The notes beneath the pieces are model-generated. The model made no database searches, was not told the origin of the DNA, and was given only the letters and a program-made list of their open reading frames with translations. The translations under genes were made by a program, and so were the position numbers. This document shows, in pieces, positions 45,878 through 54,948 of a stretch of 64,000 nucleotides of DNA (within the stretch, counting starts at the first letter, position 1; every line of letters starts with the position of its first letter). The DNA comes from Kordia periserrulae (GTDB lineage: Bacteria; Bacteroidota; Bacteroidia; Flavobacteriales; Flavobacteriaceae): NCBI RefSeq assembly GCF_003054265.1, contig NZ_QBKT01000006.1, positions 124,001 to 188,000 of the forward strand, read 5' to 3'.

Positions 45878-48070
45878 GGCTTCTACCTCAACGCGCTTTC
45901 CAATGAGGTCAAAATCCAAATGACGCTTTATTAAGTCAGTATTTTTAACTTTTACCACCACTTCATCACCGAGTTGATACATGTTTTTGGTGACTTCACC
46001 TACCAAGGCATATTGCTTTTCATCAAAGGTGTAGTAATCGTCTTTGATTTCTCGAATGCGAACCATACCTTCACATTTGTTGGCAATGATTTCTACGTAA
46101 ATTCCCCATTCTGTAACGCCCGAAATTACACCTACAAATTCTTCGTCTTTATGATCTTGCATGAATTTGATTTGCATGTACTTGATAGAATCACGTTCGG
46201 CACTAGCAGCCAATGCTTCCATTTTAGACGAATGTTCACATTTTTCTTCATACACTTCTGCGTCTGCTGATTTTCCACCATCCAAATAATGCTGTAATAA
46301 ACGATGTACCATCACATCAGGATAACGACGAATTGGCGAGGTAAAATGCGAATAATAATCAAACGCCAAACCGTAATGACCAATATTTTTAGTGGTATAT
46401 TTTGCTTTGCTCATGCTTCGAATTGCCAGCGTATCTACCATGTTTTGCTCGCCTTTTCCTTGTACATCTTCTAATAATTTGTTTAAAGAAGAAGTCGTAC
46501 TTTTTCTCGTTTTTAAATTTAAAGAATAGCCAAATCGGGAAATGATGGTTTGCAAATTTGCCAGTTTTTCCACATCGGGTTCGTCGTGAATACGATAGAC
46601 AAAGGTTTTTTCTGGTTCTTGTTTTCCAACAAAAGCCGCCACTCTTTTATTGGCTAATAACATAAATTCTTCAATCAGTTTGTTGGCATCTTTTTGCGTT
46701 TTAAAATAGACACCTTCAGGATTGTTATTTTCATCTAAATGAAAACGAACTTCCACTTTATCAAACGAAATAGCACCTTGCTGCATACGTTTTGCACGCA
46801 TGATTTTTGCCAATTCATCTAGTTTTAACGTTGCCTGTACAATGTCGTCCGAAACCGTGTACGCTTCTCCCGTAAGGGAAACATCTGCAGGAATTTCATT
46901 GCCTTTCGTTTCAATGATGACTTGTGCTTCTTCGTACGCAAATCGTTTGTCAGAATACGTAACAGTTCGTCCAAACCATTGCTTGAGAACTTCTGCTTTG
47001 TTATTGATTTCAAAAACAGCCGAAAAAGTATATTTTTCTTCATTTGGTCGTAACGAACACGCGCCATTGGAGAGAATTTCTGGCAACATCGGCACTACAC
47101 GATCTACTAAATATACGGAAGTTGCACGTTCGTATGCTTCATCATCTAAAATGGTTCCTGGTTGCACATAATGCGATACATCGGCAATGTGAATTCCGAT
47201 TTCGTAATTGCCATTTTCAAGCACTTGAAACGACAATGCATCGTCAAAATCTTTCGCGTTTTTTGGATCAATCGTAAATGTCAACACATCGCGCATATCG
47301 CGACGCTTTTTTATTTCTTCTTCTTGAATAGTAGTATCTAATTTGTTTGCAAATCGTTCTACAGTTTCTGGAAATTCATATGGCAATCCGTATTCCGCTA
47401 AAATGGAATGAATTTCTGTATCGTGTTCGCCTGGTTTTCCTAGCACTTGTTTTACTACTCCAAAAGGAGAATCGGCACGCGCTGGCCAATCTTCAATTTC
47501 GACAACTACTTTTTCACCGTCTTTTGCATTGTTGATTTTACTTTTTGGCACAAAAATATCTGTGTACATTTTTTGATTGGAAACTACGACAAACGCAAAG
47601 TTTTTTTGCATTTGCAACACACCCACAAATTCTGTTTTGGCACGTTTTATGACTTCGGTAATTTCACCTTCAGGACGATTGTTTCGTCGGCGTTTGTACA
47701 CGTATACTTCAACCTCATCGCCATCTAACGCATGGTTGAGTTTGTGACTTGGTACAAAGATGTCTTCTTCAAAATCATCACAAATTACATAGCCTTGTCC
47801 ACGCGTAGTCATATCAATAACTCCTTTGTAATATTCTGTGTTGCCAATGACACGATATTTTCCGCGCTCAACTTCTTCAATTTTTTGTTTCGCTTGGAGT
47901 TTTTTAAGTGTTTTTATGATTTGATTTCTTCCGCTGGTATCTGTAATATTTAGTATTGCAGCTATTTGTTTGTAGTTATAAACTTTGTTGGAAGATTTTT
48001 TAAATATTTGTAAGATCGCATCTGTAAGATTTGGAATCTTATGCGATTTTTTCTTTTTCTTTCTTGTCAT
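45875..48070 (-). CDS. rnr: Ribonuclease R
   Basis: 731 aa, a normal length. 3'-to-5' exoribonuclease acting on structured RNA. An N-terminal winged helix (about 15-75) and cold-shock domains precede the RNB core, with the catalytic Asp cluster TIDPKNAKDFDDALSF (about 268-283) and the TSPIRRYPDVMVHRLL motif. A C-terminal S1 domain spans about 635-720. It is divergent from the lipid kinase gene. Confidence 0.96.
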   Translation of the reverse strand: MTRKKKKKSHKIPNLTDAILQIFKKSSNKVYNYKQIAAILNITDTSGRNQIIKTLKKLQAKQKIEEVERGKYRVIGNTEYYKGVIDMTTRGQGYVICDDFEEDIFVPSHKLNHALDGDEVEVYVYKRRRNNRPEGEITEVIKRAKTEFVGVLQMQKNFAFVVVSNQKMYTDIFVPKSKINNAKDGEKVVVEIEDWPARADSPFGVVKQVLGKPGEHDTEIHSILAEYGLPYEFPETVERFANKLDTTIQEEEIKKRRDMRDVLTFTIDPKNAKDFDDALSFQVLENGNYEIGIHIADVSHYVQPGTILDDEAYERATSVYLVDRVVPMLPEILSNGACSLRPNEEKYTFSAVFEINNKAEVLKQWFGRTVTYSDKRFAYEEAQVIIETKGNEIPADVSLTGEAYTVSDDIVQATLKLDELAKIMRAKRMQQGAISFDKVEVRFHLDENNNPEGVYFKTQKDANKLIEEFMLLANKRVAAFVGKQEPEKTFVYRIHDEPDVEKLANLQTIISRFGYSLNLKTRKSTTSSLNKLLEDVQGKGEQNMVDTLAIRSMSKAKYTTKNIGHYGLAFDYYSHFTSPIRRYPDVMVHRLLQHYLDGGKSADAEVYEEKCEHSSKMEALAASAERDSIKYMQIKFMQDHKDEEFVGVISGVTEWGIYVEIIANKCEGMVRIREIKDDYYTFDEKQYALVGEVTKNMYQLGDEVVVKVKNTDLIKRHLDFDLIGKRVEVEA

Positions 48071-48319
48071 TATATCATGCTGTTTTATACGTTGTTACGC
48101 ATGTATTCGGTTTTTGTTTATAATTAATTATTCTAAAAAAAGCATACCGAATTTACTTTTTTAAAATTATACATTTTTATGTCAGGAAAATTATGTTTCT
48201 AGGAAATTAACAGTTTCAGTTTGAAACATAAAAATAGGAGAGAAGCAGTAATAATTCTGATGCAAAGATACAAATATTTTACAATTTGTATTTTGCAACA
48301 CATTAAATTGTTGTTATGT

Positions 48320-49240
48320 ATGCGTAAAGATATGTGGTTTTTGATTGTGAATCCAACCTCAGGAAGCTTCTCGCGAAAGCGAAAATGGACACAAATTACA
48401 GCTGCTTTTGAAGCAAATGAACTTCCGTATGATTTTACATTTACCAAAAAACCACATCACGAATATGAGTTGGTTTTGGAAGCGCTGGACAAAGGTTATC
48501 GAAAGTTTGTCAGCGTTGGCGGCGATGGTACGTTACATCATATTGTAAATGGTTTGATGCAACAGCAACAGGTTTCGCTCGAAGAAATTAAATTGGCAGT
48601 AATTCCACTAGGCACTGGAAATGATTGGGTAAAAACCTATAAAATTCCGAAAAATATTGCCAAAGCTGTACAAATTATTAAAGATGAACACACTGTTTTT
48701 CAAGATATTGGAAAGCTTACGTTACTGCAGGAGCATAAAACTGTGTTTTTTAATAATGTGGCAGGATTGGGTTTTGATGGCTACGTGGTAAAACGCAATG
48801 AACGACTCAAGTTTTTAGGTCCGATGTCGTTTTTGATGTCTACCGTTTTGGGATTGCTCTCGTACAAATCGAACGAGTTTTCTATTAAAAGTAACGAACG
48901 AACAATTACTAGCAAATCCTTGTTGACGATTGTGGGAATTTGTCAATTTTCTGGTGGCGGCATGCAATTAACAAAAGAAGTAAATCCTACCGATGGTTTG
49001 TTTGATGTATCGATGGCTAAAAACTTTACGTTTTGGACTTTGATACGGAATGTTGTGCGATTGTTTAACGGAACAATTGTCAATCACTCAGAAGTGGAAA
49101 CTTTTAAAACGGATAGCGTTACGATTGAAACTTCTCAAAAAAATACCTACATTCAAGCAGATGGCGAATTGATTGGAACTGGCGGATTTAAGGCTGAAAT
49201 TTTGCCAAAAAAACTACAATTTGTGGTTAGTCTAAGTTAG
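48320..49240 (+). CDS. Diacylglycerol/lipid kinase (YegS/DgkB-like)
   Basis: 306 aa from the ATG at 48320. The frame is open 33 codons further, where the sequence is unlike the family. The DAGK catalytic signatures are NPTSGSFSRKRK (near residue 11), VGGDGTLHHIVNGL (near 62) and PLGTGNDW (near 95). It probably phosphorylates a membrane lipid such as diacylglycerol. It stands alone. Confidence 0.9.
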   Translation: MRKDMWFLIVNPTSGSFSRKRKWTQITAAFEANELPYDFTFTKKPHHEYELVLEALDKGYRKFVSVGGDGTLHHIVNGLMQQQQVSLEEIKLAVIPLGTGNDWVKTYKIPKNIAKAVQIIKDEHTVFQDIGKLTLLQEHKTVFFNNVAGLGFDGYVVKRNERLKFLGPMSFLMSTVLGLLSYKSNEFSIKSNERTITSKSLLTIVGICQFSGGGMQLTKEVNPTDGLFDVSMAKNFTFWTLIRNVVRLFNGTIVNHSEVETFKTDSVTIETSQKNTYIQADGELIGTGGFKAEILPKKLQFVVSLS

Positions 49241-49372
49241 AAACTCAAACTAGAATATCATTTGCGTCAAGATTTTCTTAAAAAAAGTTAAAAAAATCTT
49301 AATAAAAGTGTAACATTTGCGTTATTCTTTCGTCTATAGAACAATAACTAAGCGTAAAATAGAGGTAAAACC

Positions 49373-49558
49373 GTGAAACGAGTGTATAAAGTTATTCTGC
49401 TATTTGTATCGATTTTCTTAATCGGTGTGTTCTCGTTTGGTAGTTATATCAATTCTTCTTTGAAAACTAAAACTGATTTTAAAGATGATATCAGAGCTGT
49501 GGAAGTTCCGAATGATTCTATAAAAAATGCTGCCGTTGACATGTATTTTTTAAACTAG
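49373..49558 (+). CDS. Small single-pass membrane protein, unknown
   Basis: 61 aa with a GTG start at 49373 and an AGAGG purine stretch 9 bases before it. One N-terminal helix (about 7-28), then a charged tail (KTKTDFKDDIRAVEVPNDSI). No family is recognised. The start and reality of this gene are moderately supported. Confidence 0.5.
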   Translation: MKRVYKVILLFVSIFLIGVFSFGSYINSSLKTKTDFKDDIRAVEVPNDSIKNAAVDMYFLN

Positions 49559-49694
49559 TTTTCTTATTTTTAAATACTCGATCATCGAGATTTGTAATGC
49601 TCTGACGCTTGCGTCTAAATGTTTTAATAGTTTCTATTGAATGTTTTGTTAGTTTATCCCAAAGTAGTTGACTTAGAATTTTATTTATCGTTGT

Positions 49695-49937
49695 ATGACT
49701 AATTTTGTCACTGTAGCTACATTTACCTATTCGTTTGAGTATGCCATTTTGCGTATTATTTTAGATCAGAAAGGCATCCATTATGTGTTTGAAAACGATA
49801 TGATGTTAAGCGTTTTCCCGTTTTATTCGAATGCTATTGGTGGTATTTCCTTAAAAGTCCATAAAAACGACGTAGCACTTACCAAAGAGGTTTTAGATGA
49901 GTTTTATGGCAAGCAATCGCATCTTCGGATTGTTTAG
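49695..49937 (+). CDS. DUF2007 putative signal-transducing protein
   Basis: 80 aa. The start MTNFVTVATFTYSFEYAILR and the later YSNAIGGISLKVHKNDV match the DUF2007/PF09413 fold (alpha+beta, GlnB-like). The biochemical role is unknown. Confidence 0.8.
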   Translation: MTNFVTVATFTYSFEYAILRIILDQKGIHYVFENDMMLSVFPFYSNAIGGISLKVHKNDVALTKEVLDEFYGKQSHLRIV

Positions 49938-50001
49938 GTTTTCTTAGAATTGAGCTATTAGTAGTGACATTCTTTTTCGTTTAACAGTACTTCTCGATAC
50001 A

Positions 50002-50040
50002 AATTTGCTTCATTTCGACAAGCTCAATGAGCAGCAAATT
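50002..50040. repeat. Imperfect inverted repeat
   Basis: AATTTGCTTCATT / AATGAGCAGCAAATT arms with a 2-base bulge, around TCGACAAGCTC. Dispersed-type intergenic element. Confidence 0.45.
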
Positions 50041-50646
50041 CATTCTAAGTAACGGCTTCTTCTAAAGTAAAAGAACTGCTCAGTTTCACGTTTTGTTTCT
50101 CACGAAAGTGACACTATTTAAAAACACAGCAAAAATTCAATCTAAAAAGAGATACCACAAAAATGTTATAAACATTAATTATATACAGATTTCTTTTCTT
50201 TTAAAAATTCTAAAAAATAATGATGATTATAATAGCGTGTGAATAGGTAGCAAAACTTTTTTATCTTTTTGTTGGAATTGTTTTTTATTGAATTTGATGA
50301 ACAACTTATGAAAAAGTTAAGTCGTTCATTTTATGATTTATTAGCTAGGTTATCAACAGCTATTAACAACTAAAATTCACAGCTTTTTTTTGATAAAATT
50401 GTCTTAAAAAATTGTTAACAATCAAGAAAACGACTCTTGAAAAGTTTTCTAAAAAGAAGTGCTAAATAAATTGTGAAGTTTTAAAATTTGTGCATATTGA
50501 AAATTATTCTGAATCCACAAAATTTTCTTCTTAGTTTCTAATCACTAAATATCAACAATGTGTATTACTTTATAATCAACTCAAAATTAAGGAATTGTAA
50601 ATTATAATTAACAGTGACTTTTTTCGGATGTTTAAAAGTCGATTCA

Positions 50647-50654
50647 TACCTTTG
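50647..50654 (+). promoter_or_regulatory. Candidate -7 box of rpiB
   Basis: TACCTTTG, 27 bases before the rpiB ATG, immediately followed by the DnaA-box-like TTTTCCACA. No clear -33 TTG. Confidence 0.55.
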
Positions 50655-50681
50655 TTTTCCACAAACACAACACAATTATTT

Positions 50682-51116
50682 ATGAAAACTATTGCCATCG
50701 GAAACGATCACGCAGGAACCGATTATAAGAATGCCATTGTCGCATATTTGGAATCGAAAGGCTATGCTGTTCAAAATTACGGAACCAACACGAATGATAG
50801 CGTTGATTATCCAGATTTTATTCATCCAGTTGCCTTAGATGTCGAAACTGAAAAAGTTCCGTTTGGAATTATCATCTGCGGAAGTGGAAACGGCGCTGCT
50901 ATGACTGCGAATAAACATCAAAATGTGCGTGCAGCGCTTTGCTGGACCAAAGAGATTGTAGCACTTGCCAGGCAACACAATGATGCCAATATTTTAAGCA
51001 TTCCCGCACGATTTACTTCGTTACCACAAGCCATTGCCATGGTAGATACCTTTTTAACCACGGAATTCGAAGGCGGACGACACCAACGTAGAGTGGAGAA
51101 GATAGCGTGTAGTTAG
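50682..51116 (+). CDS. rpiB: Ribose-5-phosphate isomerase B
   Basis: 144 aa from the ATG at 50682 (the 18 upstream codons overlap the promoter). It interconverts ribose-5-P and ribulose-5-P. Signature: IAIGNDHAGTDYKNAI and the substrate loop GIIICGSGNGAAMTANK. The active-site Cys in IICGSGNG (near residue 66) is present. It stands alone with a terminator. Confidence 0.94.
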   Translation: MKTIAIGNDHAGTDYKNAIVAYLESKGYAVQNYGTNTNDSVDYPDFIHPVALDVETEKVPFGIIICGSGNGAAMTANKHQNVRAALCWTKEIVALARQHNDANILSIPARFTSLPQAIAMVDTFLTTEFEGGRHQRRVEKIACS

Positions 51117-51147
51117 ACTTCTTAGATTGTTGGACTTTTAGATATTA

Positions 51148-51190
51148 AAAAAACACCGCTAGCTTTTGATAAGGTTGGCGGTGTTTTTTT
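51148..51190. terminator. Bidirectional terminator of rpiB and the toxin/immunity operon
   Basis: CACCGCTAGC / GTTGGCGGTG stem (10 bp with two wobbles) with A/T runs on both sides, placed between convergent genes. Confidence 0.85.
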
Positions 51191-51199
51191 AATATTACT

Positions 51200-51664
51200 T
51201 TAAAATGGAATATTATTTTTTATTCTTCGAATAGCTTCGTTTATTAGTCCTGAAAAAGTATAATTATTAGAACTTCTTATTACAGGAGATTTTTCTCCTA
51301 CATAATCTCCGGACATTAAATGATAACAATCGGGATCATCTTTATCTTCATCTAAATAAAAAAATGAAAAAATACTTCCTCCATCTCTCTTATTGAAAGG
51401 AAAAATAGGTCTTCCAATAGAATAATTAAAAGTTTCAAAAAATTCTTGTAAGTCTTCTTGAAGCATTTCCCAATCATTCCATACTATACCAGTTCCTGAA
51501 ATTTTTCCTGCTAGATACAAATATTCTCTAAAGGCTTTAGGAAAAGGATTTGAGTTATTATACTTTGTTTCTAAATCTAATATAGCTTCAGTTGATATTC
51601 CTTCTATTCTTACTTTATTGAGAACTATATTATCTTTTAATTTTTGCATATATAATATTTCCAT
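51200..51664 (-). CDS. SUKH (SMI1/KNR4)-like immunity protein
   Basis: 154 aa. NPFPKAFREYLYLAGKISGT fits the SUKH core (hydrophobic-P-x-x-(Y/F)-(R/K)-x-(Y/F)-L...G), followed by a SFFYLDEDKDDPDCYHL-type strand and a C-terminal helix. It starts 3 bases after the deaminase-like toxin stop, the classic toxin-then-immunity order. Likely role: neutralising that toxin. Confidence 0.75.
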   Translation of the reverse strand: MEILYMQKLKDNIVLNKVRIEGISTEAILDLETKYNNSNPFPKAFREYLYLAGKISGTGIVWNDWEMLQEDLQEFFETFNYSIGRPIFPFNKRDGGSIFSFFYLDEDKDDPDCYHLMSGDYVGEKSPVIRSSNNYTFSGLINEAIRRIKNNIPF

Positions 51665-51667
51665 AAC

Positions 51668-52687
51668 TTATTTCTTTTTTGTCTTATTATACAACTTATT
51701 GTATTTTTTTATTGTTTCTTTTATATCAGAATATACTTCAGTAATTTGTGAAAACCCTTTAATTCTTTCATCAGTATGGATAATAAAAGTTACTTTTTTT
51801 CCAAGACTAGATAACAGGTCTTCTAGCATCATAAACTCTCTAGTACAACTACCACAAGTTTTGTAAATATTCTTCATTTCAATAATAAATTCATCCCCTT
51901 TATGTAAATGATTTTTAAGAAAATTATAGATATATTTTATTTCACTATCAAAAACTCTGGGTATACCTTCAAAATCTAATGCATCTTTTACGAATTTAAC
52001 AAAATCATCATAATCAGTAAATACATCAATAGTATTTTTAGGTAATTTCCAATCAGGTGGATTTCCAAATCTCTTTTTAAAAAATTCATCATACGCTCCA
52101 GACATTGAAAATTCATCTATTTTTTCAATTAGTTTACTTTGCAGTTTTATGGTAGTTTTAAACTGGGCTTGATTATATCCTTTTATTAGAGCTGGAAATT
52201 CATCTAAATGTTTAGTTAACAATTTGATTAAATCTGCTTTATTAAGAAAAACACTTTTTACTTTTTTTAACCACAAAGCCATTATTGCTTTTTCTCCTTT
52301 AGAACGGAATATCTTTCTCCTTTGTATGTAAAGTTTTTTTATAGTTTCAAAATTATTTCTTATAAATACATCCATATATTTAGCTAAGGCTTCCTCAGTA
52401 GATAATTTTGGATATTTTTTAGCAGCTTCCTTATTATATTTAGCCATTTTTTTAGCAGCTTCATCAGCAGATAATCCTTTATCATATACAATACTGTTAT
52501 CCGCTTCACTAACGATACTTTTGGTTCCTTTACCATCATTTATAGATATTATACAACCTAATGTGATGGAGGTATTTCTCCTAGTGATTAATTTTAATCC
52601 TGCAATTCGAAGTAATTTTCGTAGTTCTTCTTTCTTTTTTCTTTTTCTTTCCCATGGATACATGAGAAATTTTATTAGCTTTCTCAT
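51668..52687 (-). CDS. Deaminase-type polymorphic toxin
   Basis: 339 aa. The C-terminal third carries a zinc-deaminase-like set: FDSEIKYIYNFLKNH (about 250-264, DSE replacing the H/CxE motif) followed by TCGSCTREFMML (about 284, PCxxC-like) and VTFIIHTDE. Similar DSExK...CxSC toxins are known in bacterial deaminase families. The N-terminal part is Lys/Arg-rich and helical, without a delivery domain. It is in the same frame as the 712-aa gene upstream, with one TAA and two codons between, and the immunity gene follows. The substrate (base in DNA or RNA, or protein) is unknown. Confidence 0.6.
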   Translation of the reverse strand: MRKLIKFLMYPWERKRKKKEELRKLLRIAGLKLITRRNTSITLGCIISINDGKGTKSIVSEADNSIVYDKGLSADEAAKKMAKYNKEAAKKYPKLSTEEALAKYMDVFIRNNFETIKKLYIQRRKIFRSKGEKAIMALWLKKVKSVFLNKADLIKLLTKHLDEFPALIKGYNQAQFKTTIKLQSKLIEKIDEFSMSGAYDEFFKKRFGNPPDWKLPKNTIDVFTDYDDFVKFVKDALDFEGIPRVFDSEIKYIYNFLKNHLHKGDEFIIEMKNIYKTCGSCTREFMMLEDLLSSLGKKVTFIIHTDERIKGFSQITEVYSDIKETIKKYNKLYNKTKKK

Positions 52688-52693
52688 AATATG

Positions 52694-54832
52694 TTATTTT
52701 ACAGGACAGAAAGTTATAGCATCTCCGTTAGCACTTACTTTTGTAGGTTTTAAACCAGCTTTAGTAATTCTATCTCTAGCTGTTTTTGACGGGAATAGGT
52801 TTTTGAATACATCATCAACATTCTTACTTACAACTGCTGACATTTCATTAAACCAATTCACCATTTTTTTAAGCAATTGAGGTATTTTGACAACTAAACT
52901 TCTTAGATATCTCATAAAGTTGATAACTGAGCGAAATGAAAATTTAATAGTTTTGTAAACACCTCTAACAGCAGTTGTAGCAATTTTACCAGCTCCTTTA
53001 ATAATTGATAAATATCCTTTAGCAGATACTCTTAATGCTGTTGAAACTGTGCTTGCACCTCCCGTAGCTATTGTAAACGCAACCTCTGAAACTATAAAAC
53101 CGATTATGTATCCTACACCATATCCAAGTTGATCATAAGTGAGGCTAACATTTGTATTAATTTCAGAAATTTTTTCTTTTGCTTGGTTATATTTATTTTT
53201 CACTTTCTCAGTAATATCATCAAGAAATTTACTGTTTTCTCTAGTTGGAAAAAGATAAAATTTTACCAATTGAACTATAAATCCAACAAACGCTTTTACA
53301 TTTTTCCATGAGAATAATTTTGCAACAGTTTCGATACCATTTTCAAACATTTCTAAAAACATACTAAAATACGTAGTAGGATTTTTGAGTACCTCAGCAC
53401 CAGTATTAACTAGAGATTTTACACCTTTACATATCATACTAATTAATTGTAGTATTCCTGTTACAGTATCAATTAAACTATTATATAAGCCAACAATGAA
53501 CGCATTACAATATATAAATCCCTTTTCAAGTGCATCAAGTATATATTTAATGACTTTTTTAATAATGCTTTTGACTTCACTTAAAAATCTAAAAACACCT
53601 TGAAGTTTTTGTTTTACAAAATTGATAAGAGAAGAAATTCCAAGTCCGTCGATACTAGATCGAAGTTCCTTTTCTGATTTTTCTATGTCACCTCCAATAG
53701 AAGAAAGAGATTCTCCAGAAATATTTTTATTTAATTGTTTTTCAGTCTCTTTTTTAGTTTTCTTCTCTTCTTTTGTTTTAGGTGGTTCATCAAACATTGC
53801 CTGTAATATTTTGATATATTCGTAGCCAGGTAATAAAGGTTTGTACTCGTTATTTATGTTACCGTTTTCATCATATCTTTTCCAGTAATTGGGATTTTCA
53901 ATTCTTAGATAATTTATTCCTTGAGTTGTTAAATCAAAAAGTCCTGCAACAGAGTCTAATGCAAATTCAGAAGCTAATTTTATAAGTTTTAAGCCAGCTC
54001 TACTGAAATAGCCTACTTCTTCATTTTTAGTAGTCACATGATCTGTCAAAAACTCCACTATTTTATTTTTGGAAATATTAACATCAAAAAATCTGCATAA
54101 TTTAGCAATTACATTGAATGGAAGTTTGGAATCTTTGGTGACAGCATTTCCAGATCGAACTCTAAAAACAGATCCTGTAAAATTAAATCCATTATCATTT
54201 TCAACATATATTACTAATTCGTTAGGTAATAAGGTTTTTGTATTTTGAAAAGTATTTTCAATTTTAGCACCATCATCTGAAATCATTAAAATTACCGAAA
54301 TATTTTCTCTAGCTAAATCTTCTTCTAGTTCTCTGAATCGAGGAGCAGCTTTAAGTCTTTTAACAATATTATTTTGTGGTTTGGCTTGAACAGGATTTGA
54401 CTCTTTATTATAGGTTATAATTACTTCCTCAAGTCCTTTATTAACATCAATAAAAGCATAATATTCTCCATTATAGGATACAATTTTAACTTCTCCAAGC
54501 TCTTGGGCATCTAGTTGTTGATTAGGACCATAATTAATACCAGTATCATGAACTATTCTGTAACCAACTTCGTAATATGGATTTATATGTTTTAGATATT
54601 CTTCAAAAACTCTAGCACGAAAAACTATATGACCGCCACTTTTTTCGTCTACTATAGCTCTAGCAACACTTTCATCATCAGGATCTAGGGCAACTTTTAT
54701 ATAAAAACCATATCCCGTAATATTATTTTCATCTACATCCTGTACATCATAAATATCATTAAATACAGTTACATGATTAAAAGGCTTATATGTTTTGGTA
54801 AAATTTGATACTCCATACTCGTATACATACAT
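52694..54832 (-). CDS. Large toxin-carrier-like protein of the deaminase locus
   Basis: 712 aa, no family recognised. The front (about 1-330) is beta-rich. A Lys/Glu linker (about 350-375) leads to a long helical region with hydrophobic segments (about 420-600), including GYGVGYIIGFIVSEVAFTIA, which could insert into a membrane. There is no signal peptide and no T9SS tail. It lies in frame with the 339-aa toxin, so the two may have been one protein of about 1050 residues. Codons are visibly AT-rich compared with the neighbours. Confidence 0.6.
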   Translation of the reverse strand: MYVYEYGVSNFTKTYKPFNHVTVFNDIYDVQDVDENNITGYGFYIKVALDPDDESVARAIVDEKSGGHIVFRARVFEEYLKHINPYYEVGYRIVHDTGINYGPNQQLDAQELGEVKIVSYNGEYYAFIDVNKGLEEVIITYNKESNPVQAKPQNNIVKRLKAAPRFRELEEDLARENISVILMISDDGAKIENTFQNTKTLLPNELVIYVENDNGFNFTGSVFRVRSGNAVTKDSKLPFNVIAKLCRFFDVNISKNKIVEFLTDHVTTKNEEVGYFSRAGLKLIKLASEFALDSVAGLFDLTTQGINYLRIENPNYWKRYDENGNINNEYKPLLPGYEYIKILQAMFDEPPKTKEEKKTKKETEKQLNKNISGESLSSIGGDIEKSEKELRSSIDGLGISSLINFVKQKLQGVFRFLSEVKSIIKKVIKYILDALEKGFIYCNAFIVGLYNSLIDTVTGILQLISMICKGVKSLVNTGAEVLKNPTTYFSMFLEMFENGIETVAKLFSWKNVKAFVGFIVQLVKFYLFPTRENSKFLDDITEKVKNKYNQAKEKISEINTNVSLTYDQLGYGVGYIIGFIVSEVAFTIATGGASTVSTALRVSAKGYLSIIKGAGKIATTAVRGVYKTIKFSFRSVINFMRYLRSLVVKIPQLLKKMVNWFNEMSAVVSKNVDDVFKNLFPSKTARDRITKAGLKPTKVSANGDAITFCPVK

Positions 54833-54893
54833 AATTTTTATTTTTTAAAATTTTATACTTCGATTTTTGTCAAATTTTGACATGATAAAAGCA

Positions 54894-54922
54894 GTCCCGA
54901 ACCGAATTCGGGACGACTTTTT
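54894..54922 (-). terminator. Terminator of the 1146-aa protein gene
   Basis: GTCCCGAA / TTCGGGAC perfect stem with the loop CCGAA and T-rich sequence on both sides. It separates the 1146-aa gene from the toxin operon, which therefore needs its own promoter. Confidence 0.75.
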
Positions 54923-54948
54923 CATTAAAATCTGTGATTAATTGTTTG

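Larger units (their letters stand above)
49938..50681. other. AT-rich gap, candidate oriC
   Basis: 744 gene-free bases, very AT-rich. DnaA-box-like words (against TTATCCACA/TTATNCACA): TGTGAATAG (50238, inverted), TTATCAACA (50350), TTGTTAACA (50412), GAATCCACA (50511), ATATCAACA (50549) and TTTTCCACA (50655). A large imperfect hairpin repeat lies at 50002-50040. parS-like sites and mnmG 28-31 kb away support an origin region. No cumulative GC skew was computed. Confidence 0.4.
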
